DNA from: Cryptomeria japonica
Lineage: Eukaryota > Streptophyta > Pinopsida > Cupressales > Cupressaceae
Assembly: GCF_030272615.1 (NCBI RefSeq)
Contig: NC_081410.1
Span: 114,732,433-114,796,432, forward strand
Direction of reading: 5' to 3'
DNA: 64,000 nucleotides
Part shown: in pieces, positions 11,606 through 22,864 of the stretch
How the letters are laid out: each line of letters begins with the position of its first letter
Numbering within the stretch: the stretch's first letter is position 1
Program-made: the position numbers and the translations under genes
Notes under the pieces: generated by a model
The model's input: the letters and a program-made list of their open reading frames with translations, nothing else
Told to the model about the DNA's origin: nothing
Databases searched by the model: none

Positions 11606-12682
11606 ATGGAAATGTATTTGAGACGACAACTTGAAGTTGCTCTTGAAGATTTTGAAGCTGAAAATTTTAAGAACATAAAGCTAGAAGAAGACCTTATATC
11701 TGCAAAAGAATTCATTATCACTCTACAAGAAAAACTATCTAGTACTCAAGCCAAAAGGAAGGAACTATGGGAACAACTGCAAGATCAATATGATGAAGAA
11801 AATGACACTCTGAAGAACCTATGTCAAAAGATGAGTCAAGAAAATGAAGTTATGAAGAATGAAACAAAAGCCCTAACTATGAGGATGGCAAAGGAAATTG
11901 AAGACAAAAAGAAAAAGGAAGAAGACCTTGCTCGATCCCAAAACAATGAAGAATATAATGAAAATGATGTGTTGAGAATAGAATTAGTGCAATTCCAAAA
12001 CAATGAAGAAGAACTTGAAAGATAGATGACAATCCTAAGAGATGATCTGACTATTGCAAATGGGTATAAGGATAAATTCAAGGCTAGTTCAACAGAGCTT
12101 AATGAATTATTGGAGAGTCAAAGGCAGAATAAAGACTCTAGAGGACTTGGATTTGAACAAGGTCAAAGCTCTGGTACTGCAAATGAAGATCAAACATCTG
12201 GTAAGGAGAATGATCAGAACAAACGGAACCAGAAGACACTGGTAAGGCAATTCAATGCTCACAAATTTAATGGTAGATGCTTTGTTTGTAATAAATTTGG
12301 TCATATGGCTAGACAATGTAGAAGTAGAGAAAATCATAATTATAATTATGTCCCCGGTCAATGTTCTAAATGCAATAGGTATGGTCATAAGACAAAAGAT
12401 TGCAAAATAAATGTACAATGCCATGCATATGGAAAGTTTGGACACATGGCTAATCAGTGTAGGTCAAGAAATTATTCTGGATATAGCAAAGCAATTAAAA
12501 TGAACAATGTTACATTCTATGCATGCAACAAGATTGGACACATAGCCAAGTTTTGTAGAAGTAACAATCCATTGGTTAGCAATGATGGATCAAATGATAA
12601 AGGAAAGAAAAAGATCAATGAGATCCAACATGATCATACCAAGAGATGGGTCAGGAAGTCAAGTGATTTGATCGAGAGGTGA
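11606..12682 (+). pseudogene. gag polyprotein with coiled coil and four zinc knuckles
   Basis: The frame from the ATG at 11606 runs to 12682 with one in-frame TAG at 12023-12025; both sides are in the same frame, so a single protein of about 358 residues is implied. Residues 1-160 are highly charged and heptad-like (EKLSSTQAKRKELWEQLQDQ), a predicted coiled coil that would support particle assembly. A Q/N/S-rich linker follows. The C-terminal third holds CFVCNKFGHMARQC (from 12278), CSKCNRYGHKTKDC, CHAYGKFGHMANQC (second Cys replaced by Tyr) and YACNKIGHIAKFC (first Cys replaced by Tyr). Two knuckles are thus intact and two are damaged. Such CCHC boxes bind the RNA genome. A longer frame opening inside the LTR at 11381 is not used because it precedes the primer site. 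Confidence 0.85.
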
Positions 12683-12699
12683 AATTGCTTCGATTACTC

Positions 12700-13165
12700 A
12701 ACCAGTAGAGCAGAATGTTCCTACACCGGCAAGAAGTTCGTCCGGTGAATGAGGCAGATGCCTTAGGGCTAGGCAAATTTCATGCAAATCCTGCATATTC
12801 CCCAGGAAAGAGATCTGGAAGGATATTCCAGACTTTTGAGAAGTTTATTCGACATACATATGTTGAATCAAGATCCAGTATGTCTAACCAAAAGGCATTT
12901 ATGTCGATGGCGAATTAGGGTTTTTCAAAGGATAAAATGAAGAATTCACTTCAGTATGATCTGTGTGAATGGATGAAAGAAGAGTTGATTATGAACTTAG
13001 GGAAGATTAAGGGTGAAAAGAAAGGATTTTTCCGATATGGAAATCTATTAGTGTGCTTAATGCTTTTCTTGTTGAATGAGATACCGGATTTGGACAAAAG
13101 GCAATGGGCCTTTGATATACCGGTAGGCAGGAAGAATTCCAAAGCACATAGTTGAGAAATACTCA
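12700..13165 (+). other. frame-disrupted link between gag and ORF2
   Basis: Reading shifts to another frame just after the gag stop (peptides such as MSMAN and IPDLDKRQWAFDIPVGRK) and returns to the ORF2 frame near 13150. The segment may be the decayed N-terminus of ORF2. No pol motif was seen here. Confidence 0.4.
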
Positions 13166-13180
13166 ACTGAAATTTGTTTC

Positions 13181-15488
13181 ATGGTGAAAAAGGATGAAAC
13201 TCTTATTAAAGTTGTAATACCCCAGAAGATATGGATTGTGGAAATGGGTTATGAGGTAGATGCAAGAATTTTGGATGCATATGCTAGGATGCTTATTGAT
13301 GCACTGACGGATGAATCTAAAAAATCACCTAGGACTGCTAAGCAGAAAGAACTTGAAGTGAAAACTGAATTCAATCAGAAGAAGAGAGAGAGATAGCAAA
13401 AGAAAGTTAGTCAATTTGTTGAAAAGGCTTCAAAAGACATTCAAACTATAATTGATGCATCATCAGCTAAAGAGGTCAAGAAGAGGAAACAACCTGAAGC
13501 TCTCCTTACACCAATTACTTCTATCACTGAGACTGGGGATGAAATTCCTCTATATTTCAAAAGGGTGCAGAGAAAGAAGGTAGAAGAACCAAAGGAGAAA
13601 GATGAGAAGACATGGAAGCAACCGAAAATGAAGGTAACTATTAAGACACCAGAAAGTCAGCCAGCTGATACGAAGCCCACTTAGAAGAAAAGGCCAATGA
13701 AATAAACTCTTGCATCATCTGACAAGAAGAAGAAGGAAGACATGGGTGAATCTTTTGAAACCGACAATGTAACCATCATTCCACCTATGTCTTGTGTTGA
13801 GTTAATAGATGAGATAACAAAGGATGATATGTTGAAGAACATTCCACATTATTATGAACATTTGGATGATAATGAACAAAAAGAAATTGAGGAGGCAATT
13901 TTGTTATATTTGGACATATATAAGAAGGCTTTATTAGAGATTGCAAAGCAAATACCAGCACAATTGTATAACAATCTAAATGCTAGAAGATTATCTGCTA
14001 TGGAGAAAGATCGACACATAAAGATTCAAGCATTATTAAATAATTGTGGTTCAATTACCCTGGAGGAGATGGATAGGTGTATTGAGACTGCTAATAGAAC
14101 AATCTTTAGAAGCATACACATGACAGATAGCCTTATGGCTGGTAGAGTCAAAGAAATAATCAATGAAACCAATGAGGCATGGGTTAAATTATTTATTGAC
14201 AATCCTAATTTCTTTACATCACCAGAATCTAATCCTAAGTCTAACACTTCAGACATTTCAATTGATGGTAAAGGCAAAGGTGTAGTGGATAGCTCATACA
14301 CAATTTTGAAAGATGCCAAGGAATTGAATGCAGAATCTTCAGCAGAAGCAAATGTACAAAATAAAGAGGAGATATAGATAGAGAAGGCTGGTGTACACAT
14401 TGAACATGTTATAGATGTTGAGGACAATAGTCCTCCAGATCAGAATGAACAGGTTATGGATACAACAAATATGGATCCGACAGTAACAGACACTGCACCA
14501 AGTGGCAAAGCCACTGGTGCAAAAGAAGATAATATAGGAGAAAATCAACTGAAAGAGAAAGGTGAAGAGAAAAATCTAGAAGAAGAGAAGAAAAAGGAAA
14601 CTGAGATAAGTGTTTCTGCAAAATCATCAGAGAAAAGGGAAGAGGAATCCAACAGGGAACCAACAGCTAGGGCTACATTGTTGGCAATTACCACTGCTAA
14701 TGTTGAGCAGATAAGCATAACAGAGATGAGTTCAACTGAACTCATGATGATTGCAGCTCAAAAAATGATCAAGGAAGGGAATGAGGAGAAGCAAATAATT
14801 GAGCATTCCATTCCAATCTTGCACCAGTTAGTCCCGGAATGCCAAATGGATAAGGGAGCAAGCCCATCCGACAAGCTCAAGATGCTAACTGAGCCTATTT
14901 CTAAGGACTTTCAATCACTAAAGCTAACATGCTCTGGACTGGTTTCCTTAGTCCAAGAGGGAAATTTTTAATCAGTTGATTGAATCAGATAAGACACAGA
15001 TAGCAGACAAACTGAAAATGATAGATAATGCTTTGAGGTAATGTACAAATATTTACCGGGTATGCTGCAATTCAGGTTTACTCACAACAGGTATAGACAA
15101 AAGCATTAAAGATATACAAAATACAATTGCAATCATTGTAAATAACTTTGATGGAGTAAATTATTTAACCACATCTATAGATAGTCAAATTTTGTTATTA
15201 GAGGTCCAGATTTCAGCTCTTGAAAGAGACAGAGATAAAATCATTCGGAAAGCTAAGGAGCTCAGAGGGTTAGTGAGTCCCTGGTTGGACACAATGTGTG
15301 TACATAAGAAGGAGTGTATAGAGATTTTGGGAAAGCCCACATCAACAAAACTCAAAGAGAAATAATCTCATGCATATGCCCTAAATAGACCTATGTCAAA
15401 TTTAGGGACATTCAAATCCATTTGGGATACATACTTGGATTTTTTGAAGAACGCTTACCTGAAGATCTTCAAGCTCATTCAACTCTAG
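13181..15488 (+). pseudogene. ORF2 of the gag-only LTR element, unknown function
   Basis: A long frame of roughly 770 residues, read in one frame from 13181 to about 14967 with a few stops (13394, 13682, 13703, 14375), then shifted by one base and continuing to TAG at 15486-15488 with stops at about 15042 and 15363. Segments are: a basic N-terminal part (KQKELEVKTEFNQKKRER); a helical block at 13742-14230 (IPAQLYNNLNARRL, ITLEEMDRCIETANR); an acidic, K/E-rich low-complexity block at 14380-14660; and a C-terminal coiled coil (LEVQISALERDRDKIIRKAK) ending in LVSPWLDTMCVHKKECIEIL. I recognise no enzyme motif. It occupies the place where pol should be. Candidates are an env-like or accessory structural protein, or a captured gene. 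The conserved frame over 2.3 kb argues that it was once translated. Confidence 0.6.
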
Positions 15489-15564
15489 TAAGTATTTTTG
15501 GAAGACACTCCCTTGTACACAATTTCATTGATTTATTCATTCTTTGTATTGGTTTTTGGCATTG

Positions 15565-15581
15565 ATGCCAAAGGGGGAGTG
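15565..15581 (+). repeat. upstream duplicate of the polypurine-tract motif
   Basis: GATGCCAAAGGGGGAGT, preceded by TTTTGGCATT, matches the true polypurine tract at 15710-15725 (AATGCCAAAGGGGGAGA) almost base for base, about 145 bases earlier. It could be a second plus-strand primer or a remnant of an internal duplication. Confidence 0.6.
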
Positions 15582-15713
15582 GTCTATGTGAAAAATAGAA
15601 GTTGAAATATGTATGGATCAAACAACATATATAGCTAGGGTGAGCAATATCACATTTCAAGATCGACAGGGTAGATAGAAACCATTTTTCACATGAGTGT
15701 TGCCATTAATGCC

Positions 15714-15725
15714 AAAGGGGGAGAT
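15714..15725 (+). promoter_or_regulatory. polypurine tract
   Basis: AAAGGGGGAGAT lies directly before the 3' LTR start TGTTGG at 15726. Purine runs in this position prime plus-strand synthesis, and the GCCAAAGGGGGAGA form is common in plant Copia elements. Confidence 0.88.
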
Positions 15726-16291
15726 TGTTGGCAATTGACACTCATTTGGTTTCTTATGTTTTCATTGATGGCAACATTGACAATATATTTTGGTTCACCG
15801 GCACCGACATCGGCACTAGCAAACTCTTTACCGGCATAAAGGATTTCCTGGTAATCGGAAAACTAGGTACCGGTATGGGAAGTCAACATCACTTGGAGAT
15901 CCGGCAAAGCATTTTATAATTCATATATATTTGTAATAAGCTGACATGTATTATCATTTTGTATGTAAGCCGATATATGGCATAAATGTTTGTAAGGGTA
16001 TACAAGTTAGCCTTCCTACATGTGCATGCCCCCTATTATATGCAATATCTCTTCATATGGCTAGTGAACTAATATTGTGGGTCACAAATCCCACCGTGGT
16101 TTTTCCTCATTGAGGTTTTCCATGTATAAACTCTATGTGTTATGGTGTTCATTTATGTGCTTGCATTATTTGTTTCAGTTATATGTATTTATGTTTGCCG
16201 GTTGATGAATGAATGTTTTGATAAGGCTAAAATCTTATATTCTGGTAGAACACTGATTCACCCCCCCTCTCAGTGTTCTTGGATTCCAACA
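15726..16291 (+). repeat. 3' LTR of the gag-only element (566 bp, internally deleted)
   Basis: Starts TGTTGGCAATTGACACTCAT and ends CTTGGATTCCAACA. It matches the 5' LTR on both sides of a ~300-bp deletion between AAGTTAG and CCTTCCTACATG at about 16007-16013. Scattered substitutions elsewhere show considerable age. Confidence 0.92.
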
Positions 16292-16296
16292 TTTGG
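16292..16296. repeat. target site duplication, right copy (TTTGG)
   Basis: Identical to 10664-10668 and immediately adjacent to the 3' LTR end. Confidence 0.9.
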
Positions 16297-17511
16297 ATGG
16301 TCCAAAACATCAAGTTTTTTTAGAATATCCATCCTTGATTGAACTATTTCACACAAATCATGATGAATCAGAGCAACCAAATTTTTTTGACCTTCTTAAG
16401 AGGTTAAGTAATCTAAGGACACTCTTAACTTTAGCAACTCTTTTGCCCATGCTAGAGGAGATGAGGAATATTATGAAGGTTTCCCAAAAAAGAGTTATGT
16501 ATATTGCAGAATATGCTACGCTACGTAAGTTGACATGCATGGCCCTCGATAATCTCTATCAAAATCAACCAACACTATCTGATAGAAAATTTGTTAAGTG
16601 GTGGATACTCACAAATTTCAACAATCTTGATAACTTTTTACAAATCGGTGCAAACATGGAGATATATGCCAATATACGGGGAGTTGAGATACCAATGCAC
16701 TTCTATGCCACGATCGACCCCAAGGAACCCAGGAAAGCGCCCCAGGAAGCACTTAGTAAGAGTTACAAGGGAAGATTTTGACAAGATTGTTGAGTCTGTA
16801 ACTACTTTTGTGAAGAAAATTGCCTATGATCTTTCCTCACAGATTAGATGTAGATTTCCTCCTGAAAACCTACTCAAAGCCATGTCTATTGTCTTTCCTC
16901 AATATTGGAGCCTCCACAGTGCAGCTAATTTTTGAAGTAAGCTACTGACTTTGATAAAACAATTTTGCATATCTAGAGAATTGAATGGAGTAACTATAAA
17001 TGGAATATTAGACGAAACTCATCTTAGAGAGAAATCATCTCGTTTTGCATACACTATGAGGGAACAATATGGAAGAATGGAGAACCCCTGTGAAGAGGGA
17101 TCATTAACAAGGCTTTAGAAAAATCTAGGTGAGAACTTAGTATTGTGTGATTCAATACCAAAATATTTCAAGCTTGTTGATTTATGTCTTACCATGATAT
17201 TGGGTTTGGTGGAAGATGAGATAGTTTTCAATGCTTTGGGGTTCCTAAAATCAAAGCTAAGAAACAAACTAGACAACAATTTGAAAAATTGTTTGAGGCT
17301 TTATACATCTAGGTATGATGTCCACACTTTTCCTTACGATAGGGCATTGAAAATATGGAGGTTCAAATGTGAAAGAAGAGTTTTGGGAAACACTTCAAAC
17401 CAAAGTACCAATAGGACTATTGAATCATGTGCTGGACCTACTAGTAGCATTGAGATGCAGTTCAACGAAGGTATGCAGACTCAGAGTGAAGAAAACATAG
17501 ACAAGAATTAA
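16297..17511 (+). pseudogene. hAT-like transposase, C-terminal part
   Basis: Continues the transposase interrupted at 10668. It begins with GPKHQVFLEYPSLIELFHTN and runs to 16779 in one frame (PTLSDRKFVKWWILTNFNNL, GVEIPMHFYATIDPKEPRK). A shift at about 16740 leads to VTREDFDKIVESVTTFVKKI and FPPENLLKAMSIVFPQYW. The end (17143-17511) includes LVEDEIVFNALGFLKSKLRN, LDNNLKNCLRLYTS and FPYDRALKIW. This fits the hAT C-terminal dimerisation region, where an ExExxFS-like motif and KSKLRN are common in plant copies. Stops at about 16935 and 17118 and the frame shift make it non-functional. The last 60 codons are low-complexity and polar. Confidence 0.7.
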
Positions 17512-17519
17512 GAAAGCTC

Positions 17520-18640
17520 TGAATTTGTTGAGGAGGAATGACAACTATAAGAGATTGGTATTTATTAATCTTATTATTGTATCTCATCATTCATATTACA
17601 AAAGCATATTATTATGGTTGATAACTTGATGATATTTTATGAGTCTGTCAACTTTTTGCAATTAGAATTTAATATTGATTTGTAATTGTATTTTTCAACT
17701 TTCTATTTCCAGATTTAAAATAGCATAATAAAATACTATAGTGTGTTTATTGATAGAGAGATGTTTGTTTACACATGTTGAGAACTTAGATTTTCATTAA
17801 TTCTTTCAAAATATAGTCATATGTTACAATTCATTCAATACACCACTCTGTGTGATTCTCCATGAAAAATTCAATACAAAGTTTCAAAACCCTTTGCAAA
17901 TGACCCTGAATTCTCTTTTATAGAAATAAGGGAGCAACAACAGCTTCAGGTTGATTTGCAACATGTGAGGACTCAACATCAAAATCAATTACTAAGGCAC
18001 TGAACAGTGAATATATCGTCCCGACTACCATCAATATCACAAACTCAACACAAATTTACATGGCTATCACAGGTCAGATTAACAATTTAACAACTGCTAC
18101 ATGTCTCTTATTCAAAAAACTGAGTTCAAAATTAAATATTAATTCAAGCCATGATAAATTAAATATAAATAATAGCAGTGCCCGAAACCTAGAAATCAGA
18201 AATAGAGAAATGCATAAATGTTAAAACTTGGGAGAATTTGAGAATACAAATTTACACGCTGAAGGTTTGCATTGTGCAACATAGGTTGGATTATAAATAG
18301 CGAGTGCTAGTTTTTTCCTGTTCATAAAACAAAGTTATTTCAAGAGATGCCAAATTCCAAATAGAAAAAACATAAAACCTTGAAATTAAGAGTAAAAGCA
18401 TAAAACTATGCAATACATACTATGATTCTCGAGATTTATGTGCCAAGTTTTTGTAGAGTGCTCCACTCTTCGTCTAATGGAAGGTCAATATTCTTTAAAC
18501 TATGGAAAGTCAACTGCAACTTCATCAACAATCTATATTTAGAAGAGTGACTTGACATCACATGTTTACCCAATACCGCATTCAAAGCTGTAAATGGTTT
18601 GATGAATTCCAGAAAGCTTGGGGAGTTGTGTCCTTAGGAA
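17520..18640. other. AT-rich spacer, no gene seen
   Basis: Sequence between the hAT gene and the antisense G-patch gene. It probably includes the hAT 3' untranslated part and the distal end of the next decayed gene, but no terminal repeat or coding motif could be assigned. Confidence 0.4.
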
Positions 18641-18658
18641 GCAAGTCTAAATTAGACT

Positions 18659-20846
18659 TCATTTTTTCCTCCATGCTTTTTTTGTAAGCTTCTTTTCCAA
18701 TGAATTTATTTGATGGGTCAATGGACTTCGACAAACCAATTTAATCAAAGTAGTTGTCTTTTCATGCAACTTCAATATCTTTTTGCTACCTTTATCCATA
18801 TCTTCTGATGTTTCCCTTATTTTCTGGCATTTTTGAAGGATAGATGATGTCTTAACTGTGGTGTAAATGCGGTTGTTAATTCCCTTGGATGCCAAATAGC
18901 CGTCACTGGTACTGTAGACTACTTGCAAAATTTATTTTGCCATATCCTCTTTTGAATAAACATGTATGCTCTTCTCAATGTGCCCTTTGATTTTGCAATA
19001 AATTAATCTCAGACTTTCATTCAATTCAAACCATTCACACAGCTTGTCATTCCTCTGCATTATTTGCCCCCAAATATTTTCTTATATATATTTCGTTGTA
19101 TTTTTTATATTATCTTTCAATCTATCCTCCAAAGTTTTAATTTTATCATTTGCATTGTGCAGATTTTCTTTCATTTGTGCACATTTTTTTAATTTCTTCC
19201 TCTGCTTACTCTTCTAAATGTTTTTCTTTTTCCTTCTCATGATCCAATAGGTTCTGTTTTGTTTTTTTTTGGCAATAGCAGACTCATAAATTTTGTATAA
19301 TTTTTGTAAACTAGCTCTTTCATCGTCAAAATTTTTACTACTTTTAGCCAGTTTTTCCCTCAGTTCCTTCAATTCTACCTCCCTCTTTTCCTGCTCTACA
19401 ATTTTTACTGTAGATCCCAAATTTTTTATCCTTTTCTGTAAATCATTGCACTTGTTATCTACTGTTTTCCTCTTTGATTTTTTGTTTGCTAGGTCTACTT
19501 GTAACTTTTCTATTTGTTTCTCCAGCTTATTTTTCTATCTCTCCACCTTTAGCAGTGAAGTGTAGACCAATTCGTTAGTCTTTTTTGACACACTAATTTT
19601 GTCCACATTATGTACTTTGGAAAAATCCATTCGGAGGGTGCTAACTTGAAATTCAGAGGGATCTATTTGACTGTGTGATGGACTTTTATTTTTATTTGGG
19701 GGCATAACAACCATGAACTCCATCATATCTTTGTGTGGGTCATATGTTGGAAATACCTTGTTCCTTGCAAGTTGTTCCTCTAAAACTTCAGTCAGGGAAA
19801 CCCTCTGCAATGCTCTCTCTTTTTCTTTATTTGCATTTGTTGTGTGTTCAAATTTTTCATAGTAATCATGAAATTGAAAATCTAGGCTTGCTAAAGCAAT
19901 TGAATGTTTGAAAGGTGAAATAGCAGAGGCTCCAGTTCCACCTATGCCTGTGGTTTTAACTAATGCATTATGAGGAGTACCAACAACCATTCATGATCCT
20001 GTCCCACTGTCACTTGCATGTGTAGTTTTTATAGTCTTTTAAGGGATCTATTCTGAAGCTACAAATGATAGTTTTGTAGCGGCAGTGGCACTTGATATAG
20101 GATTCTGAATAGTATGAGTATCTACCACTAGTGGCCTCTTGCGAGAGATATTTTGTTGTTGCACTTATCCAACACCAAGACAACTAGTATCAATAGTAGT
20201 ACCCATGCCAACCCCACCAATCGCAGTGGCACTTGACTGAACACTAATAGGAATAATATCCCTAGATTCCCCACCAGTGATAGTGTCACTTGATTCACCA
20301 CCAATAGGATACCATGATGTGGTGGTGGTTGTGGATTTGAACCTCTAACAAATGCGGGTGGAGTTGGAGGGTAATGAGTAGTACCTTTCCATGATGAATC
20401 TGACGAATCAAGTCCAATGACTGGTTTAATAGGATCTTTTGATTTTGAAGCTGATGAAAGTTGTACCTGAAGTGGAAACCAAATGCTTTCTCCTTTGGGA
20501 CCTAGACCACCACCTTCAAAACCCATTTTTTCCACAATGTTTGCTCCTTTGCAATATTTTTTTTTCATGGACTTATTGACTCCACTAAATTTTGCAGGGA
20601 CTGTAGTAGTTGTTGGAGTGGCCACAACCTCATAATCATTTTCATCATAATTCAGGTGTCATATGTTGTTGTAGGATGCTCCATATTCCATAATTTTCTA
20701 AACTCTTCATCCTCAACGATGGACTCAAATTCTGCACTGGTCTTTGGTTCACCAAGATTCTTCCTCATAGTCCAAAAATCATTTATTTTAGTTTGAGTCC
20801 AAAATTTGTCTTTACATTCTTGAAGAATTGTTAGATGGATTAGCAT
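18659..20846 (-). pseudogene. decayed gene with G-patch-like motif and long coiled coil
   Basis: On the minus strand, the frame from 20846 (ILQECKDKFWTQTKINDFW, FESIVEDEEFRKLW) leads to one from 20625 containing KGANIVEKMGFEGGGLGPKG. The glycine spacing of that segment resembles a G-patch, a short RNA/helicase-binding motif. After a frame change near 20310, one frame runs down to 18659: a T/G/S-rich linker, then ASLDFQFHDYYEKFEH and a long charged helix (VEQEKREVELKELREKLAKS) that should form a coiled coil. Stops in the last 1.3 kb do not change the frame. I do not recognise the whole protein. It may be a domesticated or transposon-encoded protein, since retroelement polyproteins sometimes carry G-patches. 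A decayed host splicing-factor-like gene is the alternative, but introns are not evident. Confidence 0.5.
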
Positions 20847-20879
20847 ATTTTTGGTAGAAATTGTAGGACCTCCTATTTT

Positions 20880-22250
20880 GAATCCCCTACTCTGTTGTCC
20901 TCTGTGTGTGCAATGCCATAATTTGTGATGACAATTCTTCTATTGAAATATTATTGTCAGCGGCAATTTTCTCCATCTCTTTTTTTTACCTCATCCCAGG
21001 AGTCCATGTTTCTAAGGTTTTCTAGCAATGATTTACTTTCATATTGACATAACATTGAAGGGTTCCCATTTTTCTTAAGCCTTGCTTGAACTACACCAAT
21101 TGGATCATATTGCTAGAGACACTCATCACCAAAGCTAAAAACTGTCAAAAAATCATGTGCCACATTGAATGCTTTTCTCTCAAATGCGAACCCTCCAAAT
21201 GAAAAAGGCAAGGAGAGAAATATTCTCTTCTTTTGCTAACCATGAAAGTGCCTATCTGTGCTCTCCAACTATCGTACATATTCCAATGCAAATACCCTCT
21301 CTGTCACATGTATTGGAAGTATGTAGGGTTTTACTGTTGATCCGTAGAACCTTAACACAATGTATTCTTCCATGAAGAACTAGTCAGCCAATTGTATTTG
21401 ACTTCCGAGTTGAATGGAATCTCTACAAAACACAAGCAATCTAGGCATTGGAGTGCTTGTAATTTCAGTATACATTGGTGCCAAAAAGAAGTCTACAAAA
21501 TGGTTGTAGTTCTTTATGTTATCATGCATCCTTATCTTAGGTGTGCACTCATATATTGGACACTCTGTTTTGTTCCGAGTCTTCTCATCAATCTTATAGT
21601 TCACAATGTGAAGATTGTTGGTCTCAAATATTGCATGATACTTGGATAGAAGAAGATAACACAATTAGGATGAGAACCTAAATGTCTTACAGGAACCTTT
21701 TTTGATCATTAGTAATTGTTTTTGCGTGGATTGAACAACGCGCTCAACAAAATTAAATATCTTACTGGTAGACTTACACAATGGATATTAAAAATCATTT
21801 CAAGAAGGCTAGCACCCACTTCCCTATCATTTTCCAATCCCAAGCAAAATGTCAGCAAGGAAATAGTATCCTAAACCCATGGAACAAAAATGTTATAATC
21901 ATAAGGAGGCTTATGATTCCAATCCAACGGAGTACCAGACATTATTAGATCTCTGATAAATGAATCTCTATGACTTGGATCGAGACTCTCATATTTCTCT
22001 GCCAGCTTTCCTAGGTCAATGTGGACGTTTGAGTTTTATGCTTCAAACCCTAGGTTCAACAAACGAGCAAATTCTCCCTCAATTATGGATAGAATTTCCT
22101 CTTTTGTATTGTTATTGATAATTAATTATTTATCTTCATCATAATTTTTGGCACAGACCATGACAAATATAGGGCAAGGGAATACTTCAAGTAACACCAT
22201 GCTTCCCAATCCAACATCCCACGATGCAATTTTATTTGTTCTTTATTTTT
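20880..22250 (-). pseudogene. upstream part of the G-patch gene, heavily decayed
   Basis: Minus-strand reading upstream of 20846 gives protein-like blocks interrupted by stops and shifts: KYESLDPSHRDSFIRDLIMS and YDYNIFVPW near 22000-21880, FCLGLENDREVGASLLEMIF near 21850-21790, and a frame at 21664-21380 with NYNHFVDFFLAPMYTEI and PRLLVFCRDSIQLGSQIQLA. FMEEYIVLRFYGS follows at about 21370. Their order and shared strand suggest one ancestral protein with the downstream G-patch part, over 1,000 residues in total. No known domain was recognised. Confidence 0.4.
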
Positions 22251-22259
22251 AACATTGTG

Positions 22260-22860
22260 TTGAAAACAGTAAATTTTGCCATGTTTAGATCTCCTGCTTT
22301 ATTAGACAATGCATATCTAATTTCTATGATATGTTTTTTACTATGGATAGTAGGGTCATAAATATCATGGTATTAATCAGTGAAACATGGTGTTTTAACC
22401 AGTTTGGTTAGGTATATTTTTTATTCACTTGGCTTTTTGTTGAACTACTACTTTTCGGTTTCCCCATCGATGTTATTGTTAATAATTCAAAATAATGCTA
22501 GATACAAGCCTGAAAATGCTAACCCTCAAATTGAACCACGAGATTTAAAAAAATTAAAAAATGCAGGATGTAGGTGTTCTAGAGTTTACCCAAAATTTCT
22601 ATTTCACTAGATTGGCGTAGACAAACACTATTGCATTCCTCAATCTAGTAGTCGCTTCTGAGTCTCCCTGGATTTACTAGTTTGTCCATGAAATGAAATA
22701 CGATAATGAGTCACTTATTTTGAAAACACTAAAAAGTTCAAAAGTAAATAACTAAAGGGCAAAATTTCTAGAATCCTGTTGTAATTTTATAAATTATTAT
22801 TAATATCTATTCATTGTCGAAGGACAAAACATTCATTGCTTCAGCCTAAATTCTGAGGAC
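22260..22860. other. spacer, no gene seen
   Basis: Nothing recognisable on either strand. A plus-strand frame at 22380-22610 lacks any motif. Confidence 0.4.
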
Positions 22861-22864
22861 AATG

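Larger units (their letters stand above)
10669..16291 (+). mobile_element. non-autonomous LTR retrotransposon (gag plus unknown ORF, no pol)
   Basis: Boundaries are base-exact. LTRs begin TGTTGG and end CCAACA, a perfect 6-bp terminal inverted repeat, and a 5-bp TTTGG duplication lies on both sides. A TGGTATCAGAGC primer site follows the 5' LTR, and a GCCAAAGGGGGAGAT polypurine tract abuts the 3' LTR. This primer site and tract are the style of plant Copia elements. Inside are a zinc-knuckle gag and a second long frame. I see no protease, integrase, RT or RNase H motif between the LTRs. It therefore resembles a large retrotransposon derivative or TR-GAG type, which would need enzymes from a partner element. 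Frames contain several stops, so this copy is old. Confidence 0.9.
9214..17511 (+). mobile_element. hAT-like DNA transposon gene split by an LTR element
   Basis: Transposase-like coding DNA occurs at 9214-10668 and resumes at 16292. Between them sits a 5.6-kb LTR element flanked by the duplicated bases TTTGG. With the insertion and one TTTGG copy mentally removed, the reading frame for the DTRWISL region runs on without a break into the downstream part. This shows that the two halves were one gene. The outer limits of the transposon (terminal inverted repeats, 8-bp duplication) were not found, so the coordinates cover the coding region only. Confidence 0.7.
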
